A stretch of 64,000 nucleotides of DNA from Sneathiella sp. (GTDB lineage Bacteria; Pseudomonadota; Alphaproteobacteria; Sneathiellales; Sneathiellaceae): assembly GCA_017643685.1 (NCBI GenBank), contig JAEPMY010000001.1:1-64000 (forward strand), given 5' to 3'. The notes under the pieces were generated by a model. That model searched no databases. It had not been told where the DNA came from and was given only the letters and a program-made list of their open reading frames with translations. The position numbers and the translations under genes are program-made. The first letter of the stretch is position 1; every line of letters starts with the position of its first letter. This document shows, one piece after another, positions 17,502 to 25,306 of the stretch.

Positions 17502-18776
17502 ATGAAAACGCTTTCTCCCCTCGCCCAAAAATATATCGACCGGTTCGATAGCGCCCTGGAAACACTTCCGGGTGCTGGCGATCGGAATATCTCGACCCTT
17601 CGCAAATCCGGCCTTGAGAAATTCTCTAAGCTCGATTTCCCGAACAAGCGGATCGAAGAGTGGCGCTTTACCAATCTGGCAAGCCTGACAAAAGGCCCAG
17701 CCAATGAAGATCAGCCAAGCACACCGGCGCTGAAACATGACGCCTTCAAGGCCGATTATGAAGTTGTGTTTGAAAATGGCGTTTTTTCAAAAGAAAAAAG
17801 CCGTCTTGAGAAGCTGCCAGAAGGCGTCCGGTTGACGTCCCTTGCCGAAGAGCTGGGCGGTGGTGCTGTCTTCTCTCTTGATGAAGATGATAACCGCGCC
17901 CTTATCGCGCTCAACACCGCTTATATGCAAGATGGGCTTTGCCTGCATGTCAGTGAAAATGTTGAAGTACCTGGTGTTCTGGCCATCCGGTTTGTCACAA
18001 ACTCATCGGAGCCACAAAATATCCATATCCGAAACCGGATTACATTGGACGGCGGCGCGAAACTGACCTTGCTGGAAGAGCATGAAGGCAATGGGCATTA
18101 TTTTGTAAATCCTGTTACTATGATCCATCTGAGCGATGGAGCAGAGCTGAAGCATTATAAGCACCAAAATGAGAGCCTCGCGGCTTATCATATCGCGCTT
18201 ACGGATTGTGAAGTGGCGGCAAATGCGTCTTATAAAAACTTTACTCTGACGCATGGCGCCCGCCTGAGCCGCAATGAAATGAAAACCAGTATTTTGGGTG
18301 CCGACGCACTCAGCAAACTGGACGGTGCTTATCTTCTGGATGGCAATCAGCATTGCGACACAACCTCTCTGACAGAGCATAAAGTCTCTCAGAATGTCAG
18401 TGAGCAGGTTTATAAAGGCGTACTTGCCGGAAAATCCCACGGTGTTTTCCAAGGGAAAATCCATATTTTCCCAGATGCGCAGCAAGTGTCCGGCGATCAG
18501 CTCAGCAAAGCATTGCTTCTGTCAGATGAAGCACAAGTGGATTGCAAGCCAGAGCTGGAAATTTACGCGGATGATGTGAAATGTAGCCACGGCGCGACAT
18601 CCGGTGAACTGGATGAAGATGCCCTGTTTTACTTACAAGCCCGCGGCATTCCAACAGATCAAGCCAAAAAGATGCTCGTTGCAGCCTTCCTTGGTGATGT
18701 TCTTGAGGAAATTGAAAATGACAGTGTCCGCCAGTATTTTGAAGTGCTCAGCGCGAGCTGGCTGGAACGCGTATAA
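17502..18776 (+). CDS. sufD: Fe-S cluster assembly subunit SufD
   Basis: SufD (424 aa), a SufB paralogue completing the SufBC2D complex and linked to iron entry. It shows RIEEWRFTNLASL near residue 52, the beta-helix core, and the C-terminal family block GVFQGKIHIFPDAQQVSGDQLSKALLLSD followed by EIYADDVKCSHGATSGELDEDALFYLQARG. Full length. The gene is 9 bp before sufS. Confidence 0.96.
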   Translation: MKTLSPLAQKYIDRFDSALETLPGAGDRNISTLRKSGLEKFSKLDFPNKRIEEWRFTNLASLTKGPANEDQPSTPALKHDAFKADYEVVFENGVFSKEKSRLEKLPEGVRLTSLAEELGGGAVFSLDEDDNRALIALNTAYMQDGLCLHVSENVEVPGVLAIRFVTNSSEPQNIHIRNRITLDGGAKLTLLEEHEGNGHYFVNPVTMIHLSDGAELKHYKHQNESLAAYHIALTDCEVAANASYKNFTLTHGARLSRNEMKTSILGADALSKLDGAYLLDGNQHCDTTSLTEHKVSQNVSEQVYKGVLAGKSHGVFQGKIHIFPDAQQVSGDQLSKALLLSDEAQVDCKPELEIYADDVKCSHGATSGELDEDALFYLQARGIPTDQAKKMLVAAFLGDVLEEIENDSVRQYFEVLSASWLERV

Positions 18777-18785
18777 GGTGGCAAG

Positions 18786-20018
18786 ATGAATGATATGACC
18801 ACATTTGACGTTGAAAAAATTCGCCGGGATTTTCCGATTTTTGAGGAAAAAATCCACGGCAAGCGCCTGACATTTCTGGATAGCGGTGCGTCCGCGCAAA
18901 AGCCGCAGGTGGTTCTGGACGCCGTGAAAAGCGCCTACGCGGAAACATATGCCAATGTTCACCGCGGTGTTCATTACCTTAGCCAAAAATCAACCGAGCT
19001 GTATGAAGGCGCACGGGAAACTGTACGTGCCCACCTGAATGCGGAAAGCCTTGATGAGGTTATCTTCACCAAAAATACCACTGAGGCCATTAATCTTGTG
19101 GCTCAGTCTTATGGTTTGATGGCGCTTAAGCCAGGGGATGAAATCATTCTCTCCTATCTGGAGCATCACTCAAACATCGTCCCGTGGCAGTTAATCGCAG
19201 AGCGCATGGGCGCGACCGTCAAAGCCGTTCCGATTAATCAGGATGGTGAGTTTTTGATGGAGGAGTTTGAAAAGCTTCTCTCAGAGAAAACAAAGATCGT
19301 TGCAGTTACGCACGTCTCCAACGCCATTGGCACCATTGTCCCTGTTAAAGAGATTATTGCCAAAGCCCATGATAAGGGTGTTCCGGTCCTGATCGACGGC
19401 TCACAAGCTGTTCCCCACATGCAAGTGGATGTTCAGGATCTGGATGCTGATTTCTACGTCTTTACAGGCCACAAGCTGTTTGCCCCAACGGGGATCGGCG
19501 TTCTTTACGGCAAGAATAAATGGCTGGAACAGATGCCCCCTTATCAGGGCGGCGGAGACATGATCAACCGGGTAACGTTTGAGAAAACAACTTACGCCAC
19601 AGGTCACAGCAAATTTGAGGCCGGCACTCCCCCAATTGTACAAGCAATTGGCCTTGGAACTGCGATTAATTATGTAAATGAGATCGGTTTTGACAAAATT
19701 GGGGCTCATGAGCAGTCCCTGCTAGCTTACGCAACAGAAGAAATTCGAAAACTGAACAACGTCCGTATCATTGGTGACGCCCCACACAAAGCGGCGATTG
19801 TTTCCTTTACGATGGACGGTATTCACCCACATGATATTGGCACCATCATTGATCAGGCTGGTGTGGCGGTGCGTGTTGGCCACCACTGCGCCCAGCCGTT
19901 GATGGATTTCTATGATGTACCATCAACCGTTCGCGCCTCCTTCGCCATGTATAACAACCGCGACGATGTAGATGCCTTGGTTGATGCCATGCAAATGGTT
20001 CAAAGGTTTTTCGCCTGA
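18786..20018 (+). CDS. sufS: Cysteine desulfurase SufS (class II)
   Basis: PLP enzyme (410 aa) that takes sulfur from cysteine for cluster building. The PLP Lys lies in FTGHKLFAPTGIGVLYG, the catalytic Cys in RVGHHCAQPLMDFY, and the ESGT-like motif is EAGTPPIVQAIGL. Its stop overlaps the sufU start by one base (TGATG), so coupling with the sulfur acceptor is likely. Confidence 0.96.
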   Translation: MNDMTTFDVEKIRRDFPIFEEKIHGKRLTFLDSGASAQKPQVVLDAVKSAYAETYANVHRGVHYLSQKSTELYEGARETVRAHLNAESLDEVIFTKNTTEAINLVAQSYGLMALKPGDEIILSYLEHHSNIVPWQLIAERMGATVKAVPINQDGEFLMEEFEKLLSEKTKIVAVTHVSNAIGTIVPVKEIIAKAHDKGVPVLIDGSQAVPHMQVDVQDLDADFYVFTGHKLFAPTGIGVLYGKNKWLEQMPPYQGGGDMINRVTFEKTTYATGHSKFEAGTPPIVQAIGLGTAINYVNEIGFDKIGAHEQSLLAYATEEIRKLNNVRIIGDAPHKAAIVSFTMDGIHPHDIGTIIDQAGVAVRVGHHCAQPLMDFYDVPSTVRASFAMYNNRDDVDALVDAMQMVQRFFA

Positions 20019-20476
20019 TGATGGATGACCTGAAATCGCTGTATCAGGAGGTGATCCTCGATCATTCAAAATCCCCTCGGAATTTTGGAAAGATTGAGCC
20101 ACACACCACCGAAGGTCATGGCGATAACCCACTTTGTGGGGATCAGGTCACTTTATATGTCAATGTGGATGATGCTGGTATCATCACCGATATTTCATTC
20201 GAAGGAAAAGGGTGTGCAATATCAACGGCTTCCACCTCTCTCCTCACGCAATTAGTGAAGGGGAAAAGCAAGGGCGAGGCCACTGAATTATTCGGGCAGT
20301 TTCAGGATATGGTGACCTCCTCCCCAGAGGACACTAACCGTTCAGAAGCTCCCGATGAATTGAAAGTACTGGCTGGTGTGAAGCAGTTTCCGATGCGGGT
20401 TAAATGCGCCACCCTATCATGGCATGCGCTAAAAGCTGCGTTGGAAAATAAAGCCGCACTGGCGACCAGTGAATAG
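20018..20476 (+). CDS. sufU: SUF system NifU-like sulfur acceptor SufU
   Basis: Zinc-dependent sulfur transfer partner of SufS, 152 aa. The three conserved Cys are in NPLCGDQV, GKGCAISTAS and RVKCATLSW; Asp in CGD is the fourth ligand, which marks SufU rather than an IscU scaffold. N-terminus LYQEVILDHSKSPRNFG is typical. ATG overlaps the sufS stop. Confidence 0.92.
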   Translation: MMDDLKSLYQEVILDHSKSPRNFGKIEPHTTEGHGDNPLCGDQVTLYVNVDDAGIITDISFEGKGCAISTASTSLLTQLVKGKSKGEATELFGQFQDMVTSSPEDTNRSEAPDELKVLAGVKQFPMRVKCATLSWHALKAALENKAALATSE

Positions 20477-20491
20477 TTAAGGTTTGAGACG

Positions 20492-20857
20492 ATGACGACA
20501 TCAGAACTGCAACGCCCAACTGCGACGGGCCCATATGTTGAAGGCACTAGCACGTCCCCCTTGGAAGGAGACGTGATTGATGCCCTCCGGACGGTGTTTG
20601 ACCCGGAAATCCCGGTCAGCATTTATGATCTTGGCCTGATCTATGTCATTGATATTAAAGAAGACGGTCATACATATGTAGGTATGACCTTGACCGCACC
20701 GGGCTGCCCGGTAGCGGGCGAAATTCCAGGATGGGTCCGGGACGCGGTGATCAAAGTGGACGGCATCAATGAAGTTGATGTGGAAATTCTTTGGGATCCA
20801 CCATGGACACCGGATAATATGTCCGAAGCGGCAAAATTAGATCTTGGTATGTTTTAA
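20492..20857 (+). CDS. sufT: SUF system MIP18/DUF59 protein SufT
   Basis: SufT-type maturation factor (121 aa) with the DUF59 core: VFDPEIPVSIYDLGLIYVIDI, then MTLTAPGCPVAGEIPGWV with the reactive Cys, and ILWDPPWTPDNMSEAAKLDLGM at the end. Members help insert clusters into target enzymes. A non-conserved ~25-residue N-terminus precedes the domain. It lies between sufU and sufA. Confidence 0.92.
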   Translation: MTTSELQRPTATGPYVEGTSTSPLEGDVIDALRTVFDPEIPVSIYDLGLIYVIDIKEDGHTYVGMTLTAPGCPVAGEIPGWVRDAVIKVDGINEVDVEILWDPPWTPDNMSEAAKLDLGMF

Positions 20858-20880
20858 GCCCTGTTTTTAGGAACGTGACG

Positions 20881-21219
20881 ATGACTGATACACCAATCAT
20901 GACCCTGACCGACAAAGCGGCAGACCGCCTCAAGTCCCTCCTCTCGCAAAGCGCAGAAGGGGCCATCGGCCTTCGCATTGGCATCACCAATACGGGCTGC
21001 AACGGTCTTAGCTATACAATGGATTACACAACAGAATCCCGCGATGACGATGCCATCGTTGAAAACGGAGATGTGAAGCTGCTGATCAATTCAGACGCGA
21101 TTGAGTATGTAGCTGGCACTGAAATGGATTGGGAAGAAAAAGGGCTGGAGTCCCGCTTCACCTTTGAAAATCCAAACGAAAAAGGACGTTGTGGCTGCGG
21201 CTCCTCCTTCCACGTTTAA
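20881..21219 (+). CDS. sufA: A-type Fe-S carrier SufA
   Basis: HesB/IscA-type carrier (112 aa) with Cys in NTGCNGLSY and the C-terminal GRCGCGSSFHV. It closes the SUF operon and accepts clusters from SufBCD. A GTG two codons upstream is in frame; ATG 20881 is chosen because AGGA is 8 nt before it and only 2 nt before the GTG. It is the second A-type carrier in the window, after erpA. Confidence 0.92.
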   Translation: MTDTPIMTLTDKAADRLKSLLSQSAEGAIGLRIGITNTGCNGLSYTMDYTTESRDDDAIVENGDVKLLINSDAIEYVAGTEMDWEEKGLESRFTFENPNEKGRCGCGSSFHV

Positions 21220-21233
21220 TCCGTAAATCGATC

Positions 21234-21266
21234 AGGGCGATGGCCAGTCTTTCGCCCTCTTCTTTT
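21234..21266 (+). terminator. Rho-independent terminator after the SUF operon
   Basis: A 7-bp stem AGGGCGA/TCGCCCT with an 11-nt loop is followed by CTTCTTTT, starting 15 bp after the sufA stop. Position and polarity fit the end of the rrf2-suf transcript. Confidence 0.65.
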
Positions 21267-21357
21267 ATCATATTAATAAGCTTGCGTATTATCTGCATTC
21301 GTATTAATTTTGAAGTCAGGAAAACATCCCTCAAAACAACAAAAAACGGATGAGATC

Positions 21358-22500
21358 ATGAAACGGACACTCTTTCAGGAAGATCACGAGATTTTCCGCG
21401 CCTCCGCCCGGAAATTTGCCGAAACACGCATCGCCCCTTTCCACGACCAGTGGGAAAAAGATGGTCAGGTTCCGCGCGAGATTTGGCGCGAAGCTGGTGA
21501 AAACGGGTTCCTTTGCTGTACAGTTCCGGAAGAATATGGCGGGCCCGGTGTCGATTTTATGTTCAGCGCCATTTTCTGTGAGGAAATTGCCCGCGTTGGT
21601 GCAACGGGCCCGGCCTTCCACCTTCATTCCGAAATCGTAGCCCCTTACCTGATCCACTACGGAACGGAAGAACAAAAAAAGAAATGGTTGCCAAAACTTG
21701 TCTCTGGTGAGGTCATTTCCGCGGTTGCCATGACAGAGCCGGGCGCGGGCTCAGATCTTCAAAACATGAAAACAACCGCCATTGGAGATGGCGATGATTA
21801 TGTGATCAATGGCCAGAAAGTCTTTATCAGCAATGGTCAGCTTGCCGATTTGGTAGTGCTGGCCTGTAAAACCGATCCATCTGCCGCCGGTAAAGGGGTT
21901 AGCCTTATTCTGGTTGAGGGGGATAGACATGGCTTTGAGCGGGGCCGTAACTTAGAGAAAATCGGATACAAAGCACAGGATACATCGGAGCTGTTTTTCA
22001 ATGACGTTCGGGTTCCCAAAAGCAATTTGCTAGGCGTTGAGGGGCGCGGTTTTAAACAGCTTATGGAACAATTGGCACAGGAACGCCTCGTTATCGCGCT
22101 TCGCTCTGTCGCGGTGATCGAAGCAGCCCTTGAATGGACCGTTGAATACACAACTGGTCGCGGTGCCTTCGGCAAAAAAGTGTCAGATTTCCAGAACACA
22201 CGCTTCAAACTTGCTGAGATTAAGTCTCAGGCCGTTATGCTCCGTGCTTTTGTGGATCGCTGCCTTGAGGATCACATGAAAGGCGAGCTCACCGCCAATA
22301 CCGCCGCCATCGCCAAGCTGCAAAGTACGGAAATCCTTTGTCAGGTACTGGATGAATGCGTCCAGCTTCACGGTGGTTTTGGGTATATGTGGGAATATCC
22401 CATTGCCCGCGCATGGGCCGACAACCGGATGACCAGAATTGCTGGCGGCACGTCTGAGATTATGAAGCAAATTATCGCAAACGATCTTCTCGGACGTTAA
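21358..22500 (+). CDS. Acyl-CoA dehydrogenase
   Basis: FAD enzyme (380 aa) introducing a 2,3-double bond in acyl-CoA and passing electrons to ETF. Signatures: EEYGGPGVDFMFSAIFCEE, VAMTEPGAGSDLQNMKTTA, FISNGQLADLVVLACKTDP, QERLVIALRS, LHGGFGYMWEYPIARAWADNRMTRIAGGTSEIMKQII. The frame extends upstream to a TTG at 21310, but ATG 21358 gives the family N-terminus MKRTLFQEDHEIF. Chain-length preference cannot be told, and no beta-oxidation partners are next to it. Confidence 0.9.
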   Translation: MKRTLFQEDHEIFRASARKFAETRIAPFHDQWEKDGQVPREIWREAGENGFLCCTVPEEYGGPGVDFMFSAIFCEEIARVGATGPAFHLHSEIVAPYLIHYGTEEQKKKWLPKLVSGEVISAVAMTEPGAGSDLQNMKTTAIGDGDDYVINGQKVFISNGQLADLVVLACKTDPSAAGKGVSLILVEGDRHGFERGRNLEKIGYKAQDTSELFFNDVRVPKSNLLGVEGRGFKQLMEQLAQERLVIALRSVAVIEAALEWTVEYTTGRGAFGKKVSDFQNTRFKLAEIKSQAVMLRAFVDRCLEDHMKGELTANTAAIAKLQSTEILCQVLDECVQLHGGFGYMWEYPIARAWADNRMTRIAGGTSEIMKQIIANDLLGR

Positions 22501-22518
22501 ATCCCGAAATTTCAGTCT

Positions 22519-22566
22519 GGAAACCTGAATTCATCCCCTCTATAAAAGGTGAAAATTCAGGTTTCC
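22519..22566. repeat. Perfect 13-bp inverted repeat before the pseudouridine synthase gene
   Basis: Arms GGAAACCTGAATT (22519-22531) and AATTCAGGTTTCC (22554-22566) are exact reverse complements with a 22-nt spacer. The structure begins 19 bp after the acyl-CoA dehydrogenase stop and ends 9 bp before the next ATG. No T-run follows, so it is not a standard terminator. It could shield the ribosome site of the downstream gene or act as an operator. Confidence 0.6.
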
Positions 22567-22574
22567 GGCTAAAT

Positions 22575-23279
22575 ATGAACCCTTACAATCCACCCAAACA
22601 TCCACATCTTGAAGTTTTCTACGAGGATGAGGCAATTCTTATTGCCATCAAACCCTCCGGCCTGCTCACCGTTCCGGGGCGTGAGGCGCACAAAAAAGAC
22701 TGCTTAATTAACCGGTTAACCAAACACTACCCCACAGCCACCATTGTTCATCGGCTGGATATGGAAACCTCTGGCCTTGTGGTACTTGCCCTTGATAAAG
22801 TGAGCCAAAGCGCACTGGGTCGCGCCTTTCAACAGCGAAAGGTGGAAAAAAGGTATCTGGCATGGATAGACGGAAACCCCGCCAGTGATTTTGGCAGCAT
22901 TGATCTGCCGCTTTTTCCCGACTGGCCTAATCGCCCTTTGCAAAAGGTGGATTATGAAAATGGGAAGCCGTCCCTCACCCATTGGAGAGTGATGGAGAGA
23001 CGAGATGACCGTGCCCTTGTCATGCTAACACCGCATACCGGCCGGTCACATCAATTACGGGTCCATATGAAAGCCATGGGCCACACGATCCTTGGCGATC
23101 CCCTATATGCGGATGAGCGGGTTCTGGGGATGGCCCCTCGCTTGATGCTTCACGCTGGACATCTCTCATTCCCGCATCCTCATACGGGCGACATCATCAG
23201 CTTCAACCTTCCCCCATTTCAGGGAGAGCCTGCCAAAGAGATGACATCAAATGGCGGGAATTTTTCTATTGGATGGTGA
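22575..23279 (+). CDS. rluA: RluA-family RNA pseudouridine synthase
   Basis: Pseudouridine synthase of 234 aa. The catalytic Asp is in HRLDMETSGLVVLA; other family blocks are VFYEDEAILIAIKPSGLLTVPG, KRYLAWIDG, LLTPHTGRSHQLRVHMKAMGHTILGDPLY and LMLHAGHLSFPHPHTG. It has no S4 domain, and the length fits the RluA subgroup (tRNA U32 and 23S U746), although target specificity is inferred. The end overlaps the convergent GGDEF-like gene by 14 bp. Confidence 0.88.
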   Translation: MNPYNPPKHPHLEVFYEDEAILIAIKPSGLLTVPGREAHKKDCLINRLTKHYPTATIVHRLDMETSGLVVLALDKVSQSALGRAFQQRKVEKRYLAWIDGNPASDFGSIDLPLFPDWPNRPLQKVDYENGKPSLTHWRVMERRDDRALVMLTPHTGRSHQLRVHMKAMGHTILGDPLYADERVLGMAPRLMLHAGHLSFPHPHTGDIISFNLPPFQGEPAKEMTSNGGNFSIGW

Positions 23280-24165
23280 CCACGTTATCGCCGCTACTTC
23301 GAGACTTCTCTAGCGCCTGTTCTGCGATGGAGAGCATGTTATCAATATCCTCCCCCAGCTCCTGTGTGGCCCCAATAGCGGCTTTTACTTCTAGTGTAAC
23401 AAGACCAGCCTGATATCCTTTGGATAAGAAAAATAGCATCAAATCATCCAGATAGGTTTCAATATGGGTTGGCCGCATATTCACAGTCATCAACGCCAAG
23501 CACCGACCGCTATACCGACATAAATAGTCTGTATCCCGAAGTCGGCCCGATAGTATCTCGGCAAAGCTTTTCATCACACGGTCGCCGACCCGCTGTCCAA
23601 AACGACGGTTAATATCATCAAGCCCTTCAACAGAAATGATGGCAACGGCGATTTCAACTTGCCCTCTCTGCGCGCTTGAATAAATGGGGTTGATGCGGCT
23701 GATAAATGCCTGTCGCGTCAATAACTCGGTCAGCGGATCTTTATCTGAGACTTCGATTTTCTGCTCCGCCAGCAAGTTTCTCGCATTCATTACCTCAATA
23801 CGGGCCTGCAAGTCATCTTTATGAACAGGGGCCTGGCAGAAATCCACTTGTCCAGTGGATACAAGAAAATCAAATTGCTCGGGGAAGCTCTCTCCGACGA
23901 TCAGAAGAATTTGCAGATTGTTATTTTCTGCCAATAACGGAATAAGCGCTTTGAGAGCCGTCTCCTCATTTTCAAGGACTTCAACAATCATCAGATGCGC
24001 CCCTGTCGCCCCATCCAATTCTTCCGGAATCGCATTGAGCGACGCGACATCAACGCCATCCATCCCGAACTGCACCGCTATTTCCTGCACGCAGGACAGC
24101 GTGCTTTTCTCCTTGGTGACTACCGTAACCTGCTCAAACGACAATCTGGCTTTGTGAGGGGGCAT
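23266..24165 (-). CDS. Degenerate GGDEF protein with pseudo-receiver N-terminus
   Basis: Protein of 299 aa. Residues 12-125 look like a receiver fold without the phosphorylation Asp: HLMIVEVLENE has Glu62 at the beta-3 position. Residues 140-299 follow GGDEF topology (DPLTELLTRQAFISRI, VGDRVMKSFAEILSGRLRDTDYLCRY), but the active-site loop is SGRCL at 219-223 instead of GGDEF, and the IDxFKxxND stretch reads SVEGLDDINRRFG. Diguanylate cyclase activity is therefore not expected. A c-di-GMP or protein-binding role is possible. It lies next to the chemotaxis island, divergent from it. Confidence 0.8.
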   Translation of the reverse strand: MPPHKARLSFEQVTVVTKEKSTLSCVQEIAVQFGMDGVDVASLNAIPEELDGATGAHLMIVEVLENEETALKALIPLLAENNNLQILLIVGESFPEQFDFLVSTGQVDFCQAPVHKDDLQARIEVMNARNLLAEQKIEVSDKDPLTELLTRQAFISRINPIYSSAQRGQVEIAVAIISVEGLDDINRRFGQRVGDRVMKSFAEILSGRLRDTDYLCRYSGRCLALMTVNMRPTHIETYLDDLMLFFLSKGYQAGLVTLEVKAAIGATQELGEDIDNMLSIAEQALEKSRSSGDNVVTIQ

Positions 24166-24599
24166 TGCGGCTACTCCTTAAGCGGGGCGTGTCAAACATT
24201 CGTATACCAATGGTATTAACCATAACATTACTATTAATTGTATTTTTATATAGATATTTTTGCATGTAATAAATGTTTTTGTTACATTTATCGACATTAT
24301 TGGAACTGAGCTAACAAATCACAAAATCAAGATTTTATTATAATCTCATTTCAGAAAACGTCATTTTATTATATTTTACATCGTATTAGTAAAAATTTAC
24401 AGAACTCTAGAGATCTTTTTTCTTTTAGAAGTCAGCCGTCACCCAAGAAATACGCCCTGCGAACAAACAATTTTCACTAATGTAACTTAACAGAGTGTTT
24501 TTTTATTACATTAACCCTAAATTAGTAACTCAACCTATAACCTTCTCCGTATCTGGAAATTTGAGCTGAATTCTTCACTTATCTTCAGACAACGGAAAG
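24166..24599. other. AT-rich intergenic control region between the GGDEF-like gene and the chemotaxis island
   Basis: This 434-bp stretch has no credible gene. It is strongly AT-rich with several T-runs and serves two divergent transcripts. An odd-centred perfect palindrome, ATACCAATGGTAT, lies at 24204-24216, 39 bp before the GGDEF-like start. No clear sigma-70 or sigma-28 promoter could be assigned by eye. Confidence 0.5.
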
Positions 24600-24911
24600 A
24601 TGTTACGGGAAATGGGTAGTAAATCAGGGCAAACCGGCAAACCAATCACACTCCCAAGTGTTTTGAACCTTGGCGTTGCTGAGACTTTAAGAGAGCAATT
24701 CGTTGAGCTGTCCATGCAGGAAACCAGCCTCACAATCGACGCCTCTGAAGTAGAGACAATTACCACCCCCTGCATTCAAGTTCTTCTTGCTGCTTACCGC
24801 GCGATGGAAGAAGCAGGCGGCACCGTAGTTGTGACATCCCCATCCCCATCTTTCGAAGCAGCATTTCAGGATCTCGGGTTGAACGTCATTTATAAGAAAT
24901 GGAGTAACTAG
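24600..24911 (+). CDS. STAS-domain protein heading the chemotaxis operon (CheS-like position)
   Basis: STAS protein of 103 aa (ITLPSVLNLGVAETLREQF, LTIDASEVETITTPCIQVLLAAYRAM). The usual phosphorylatable Ser of DSSGL is replaced by Thr-Thr-Pro, so classical partner-switch phosphorylation is doubtful. It stands 2 bp before cheY and cheA. In Sinorhizobium a small CheS protein at this place binds CheA and speeds CheY1 dephosphorylation; the match here is by position and size, thus inferred. The start could also be ATG 24612. Confidence 0.75.
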   Translation: MLREMGSKSGQTGKPITLPSVLNLGVAETLREQFVELSMQETSLTIDASEVETITTPCIQVLLAAYRAMEEAGGTVVVTSPSPSFEAAFQDLGLNVIYKKWSN

Positions 24912-24913
24912 GT

Positions 24914-25279
24914 ATGGCTAAGAAAGTTCTGGCTGTTGATGATTCAAAAACCATGAGGGACATGGTGAGTTTCACCTTGAAGGGGGCCGGCTATGACGTT
25001 GTAGAGGCTGAGGATGGTCTTGTAGCCCTTGAACGTATTGGCGGAAATGCCGTCGATCTTGTCATTACAGATATCAACATGCCCAATATGGATGGCATCA
25101 GCCTTGTAAAAGCGCTCCGCCAAAATCCGGCACATAGCTCCACCCCTATTCTCGTTCTGACAACTGAGAGCGACGACAACAAGAAGAACGAAGGCCGCGC
25201 GGCAGGTGCAACCGGCTGGATTGTCAAACCGTTCGAACCTGAGAAGCTACTAAAAGTGGTTCAGAAGGTGTGCGGATAA
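24914..25279 (+). CDS. cheY: Chemotaxis response regulator CheY
   Basis: Single receiver domain of 121 aa. Acid pair D9/D10 in AVDDSKTMRD, phospho-acceptor D53 in LVITDINMPNMDG, T83/T84 in VLTTESD, K105 in WIVKPFEPEKLL. It would receive phosphate from CheA and bind the flagellar switch or act as phosphate sink. Genes lie between the STAS gene and cheA. Confidence 0.95.
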   Translation: MAKKVLAVDDSKTMRDMVSFTLKGAGYDVVEAEDGLVALERIGGNAVDLVITDINMPNMDGISLVKALRQNPAHSSTPILVLTTESDDNKKNEGRAAGATGWIVKPFEPEKLLKVVQKVCG

Positions 25280-25306
25280 ACAAAAACGGTCTGAAGCGAG
25301 AAAAAA

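Noticed and set aside
24000-24157. Plus-strand open frames inside the GGDEF-like gene
   Set aside because: Antisense to a clear coding region and without ribosome sites or motifs.
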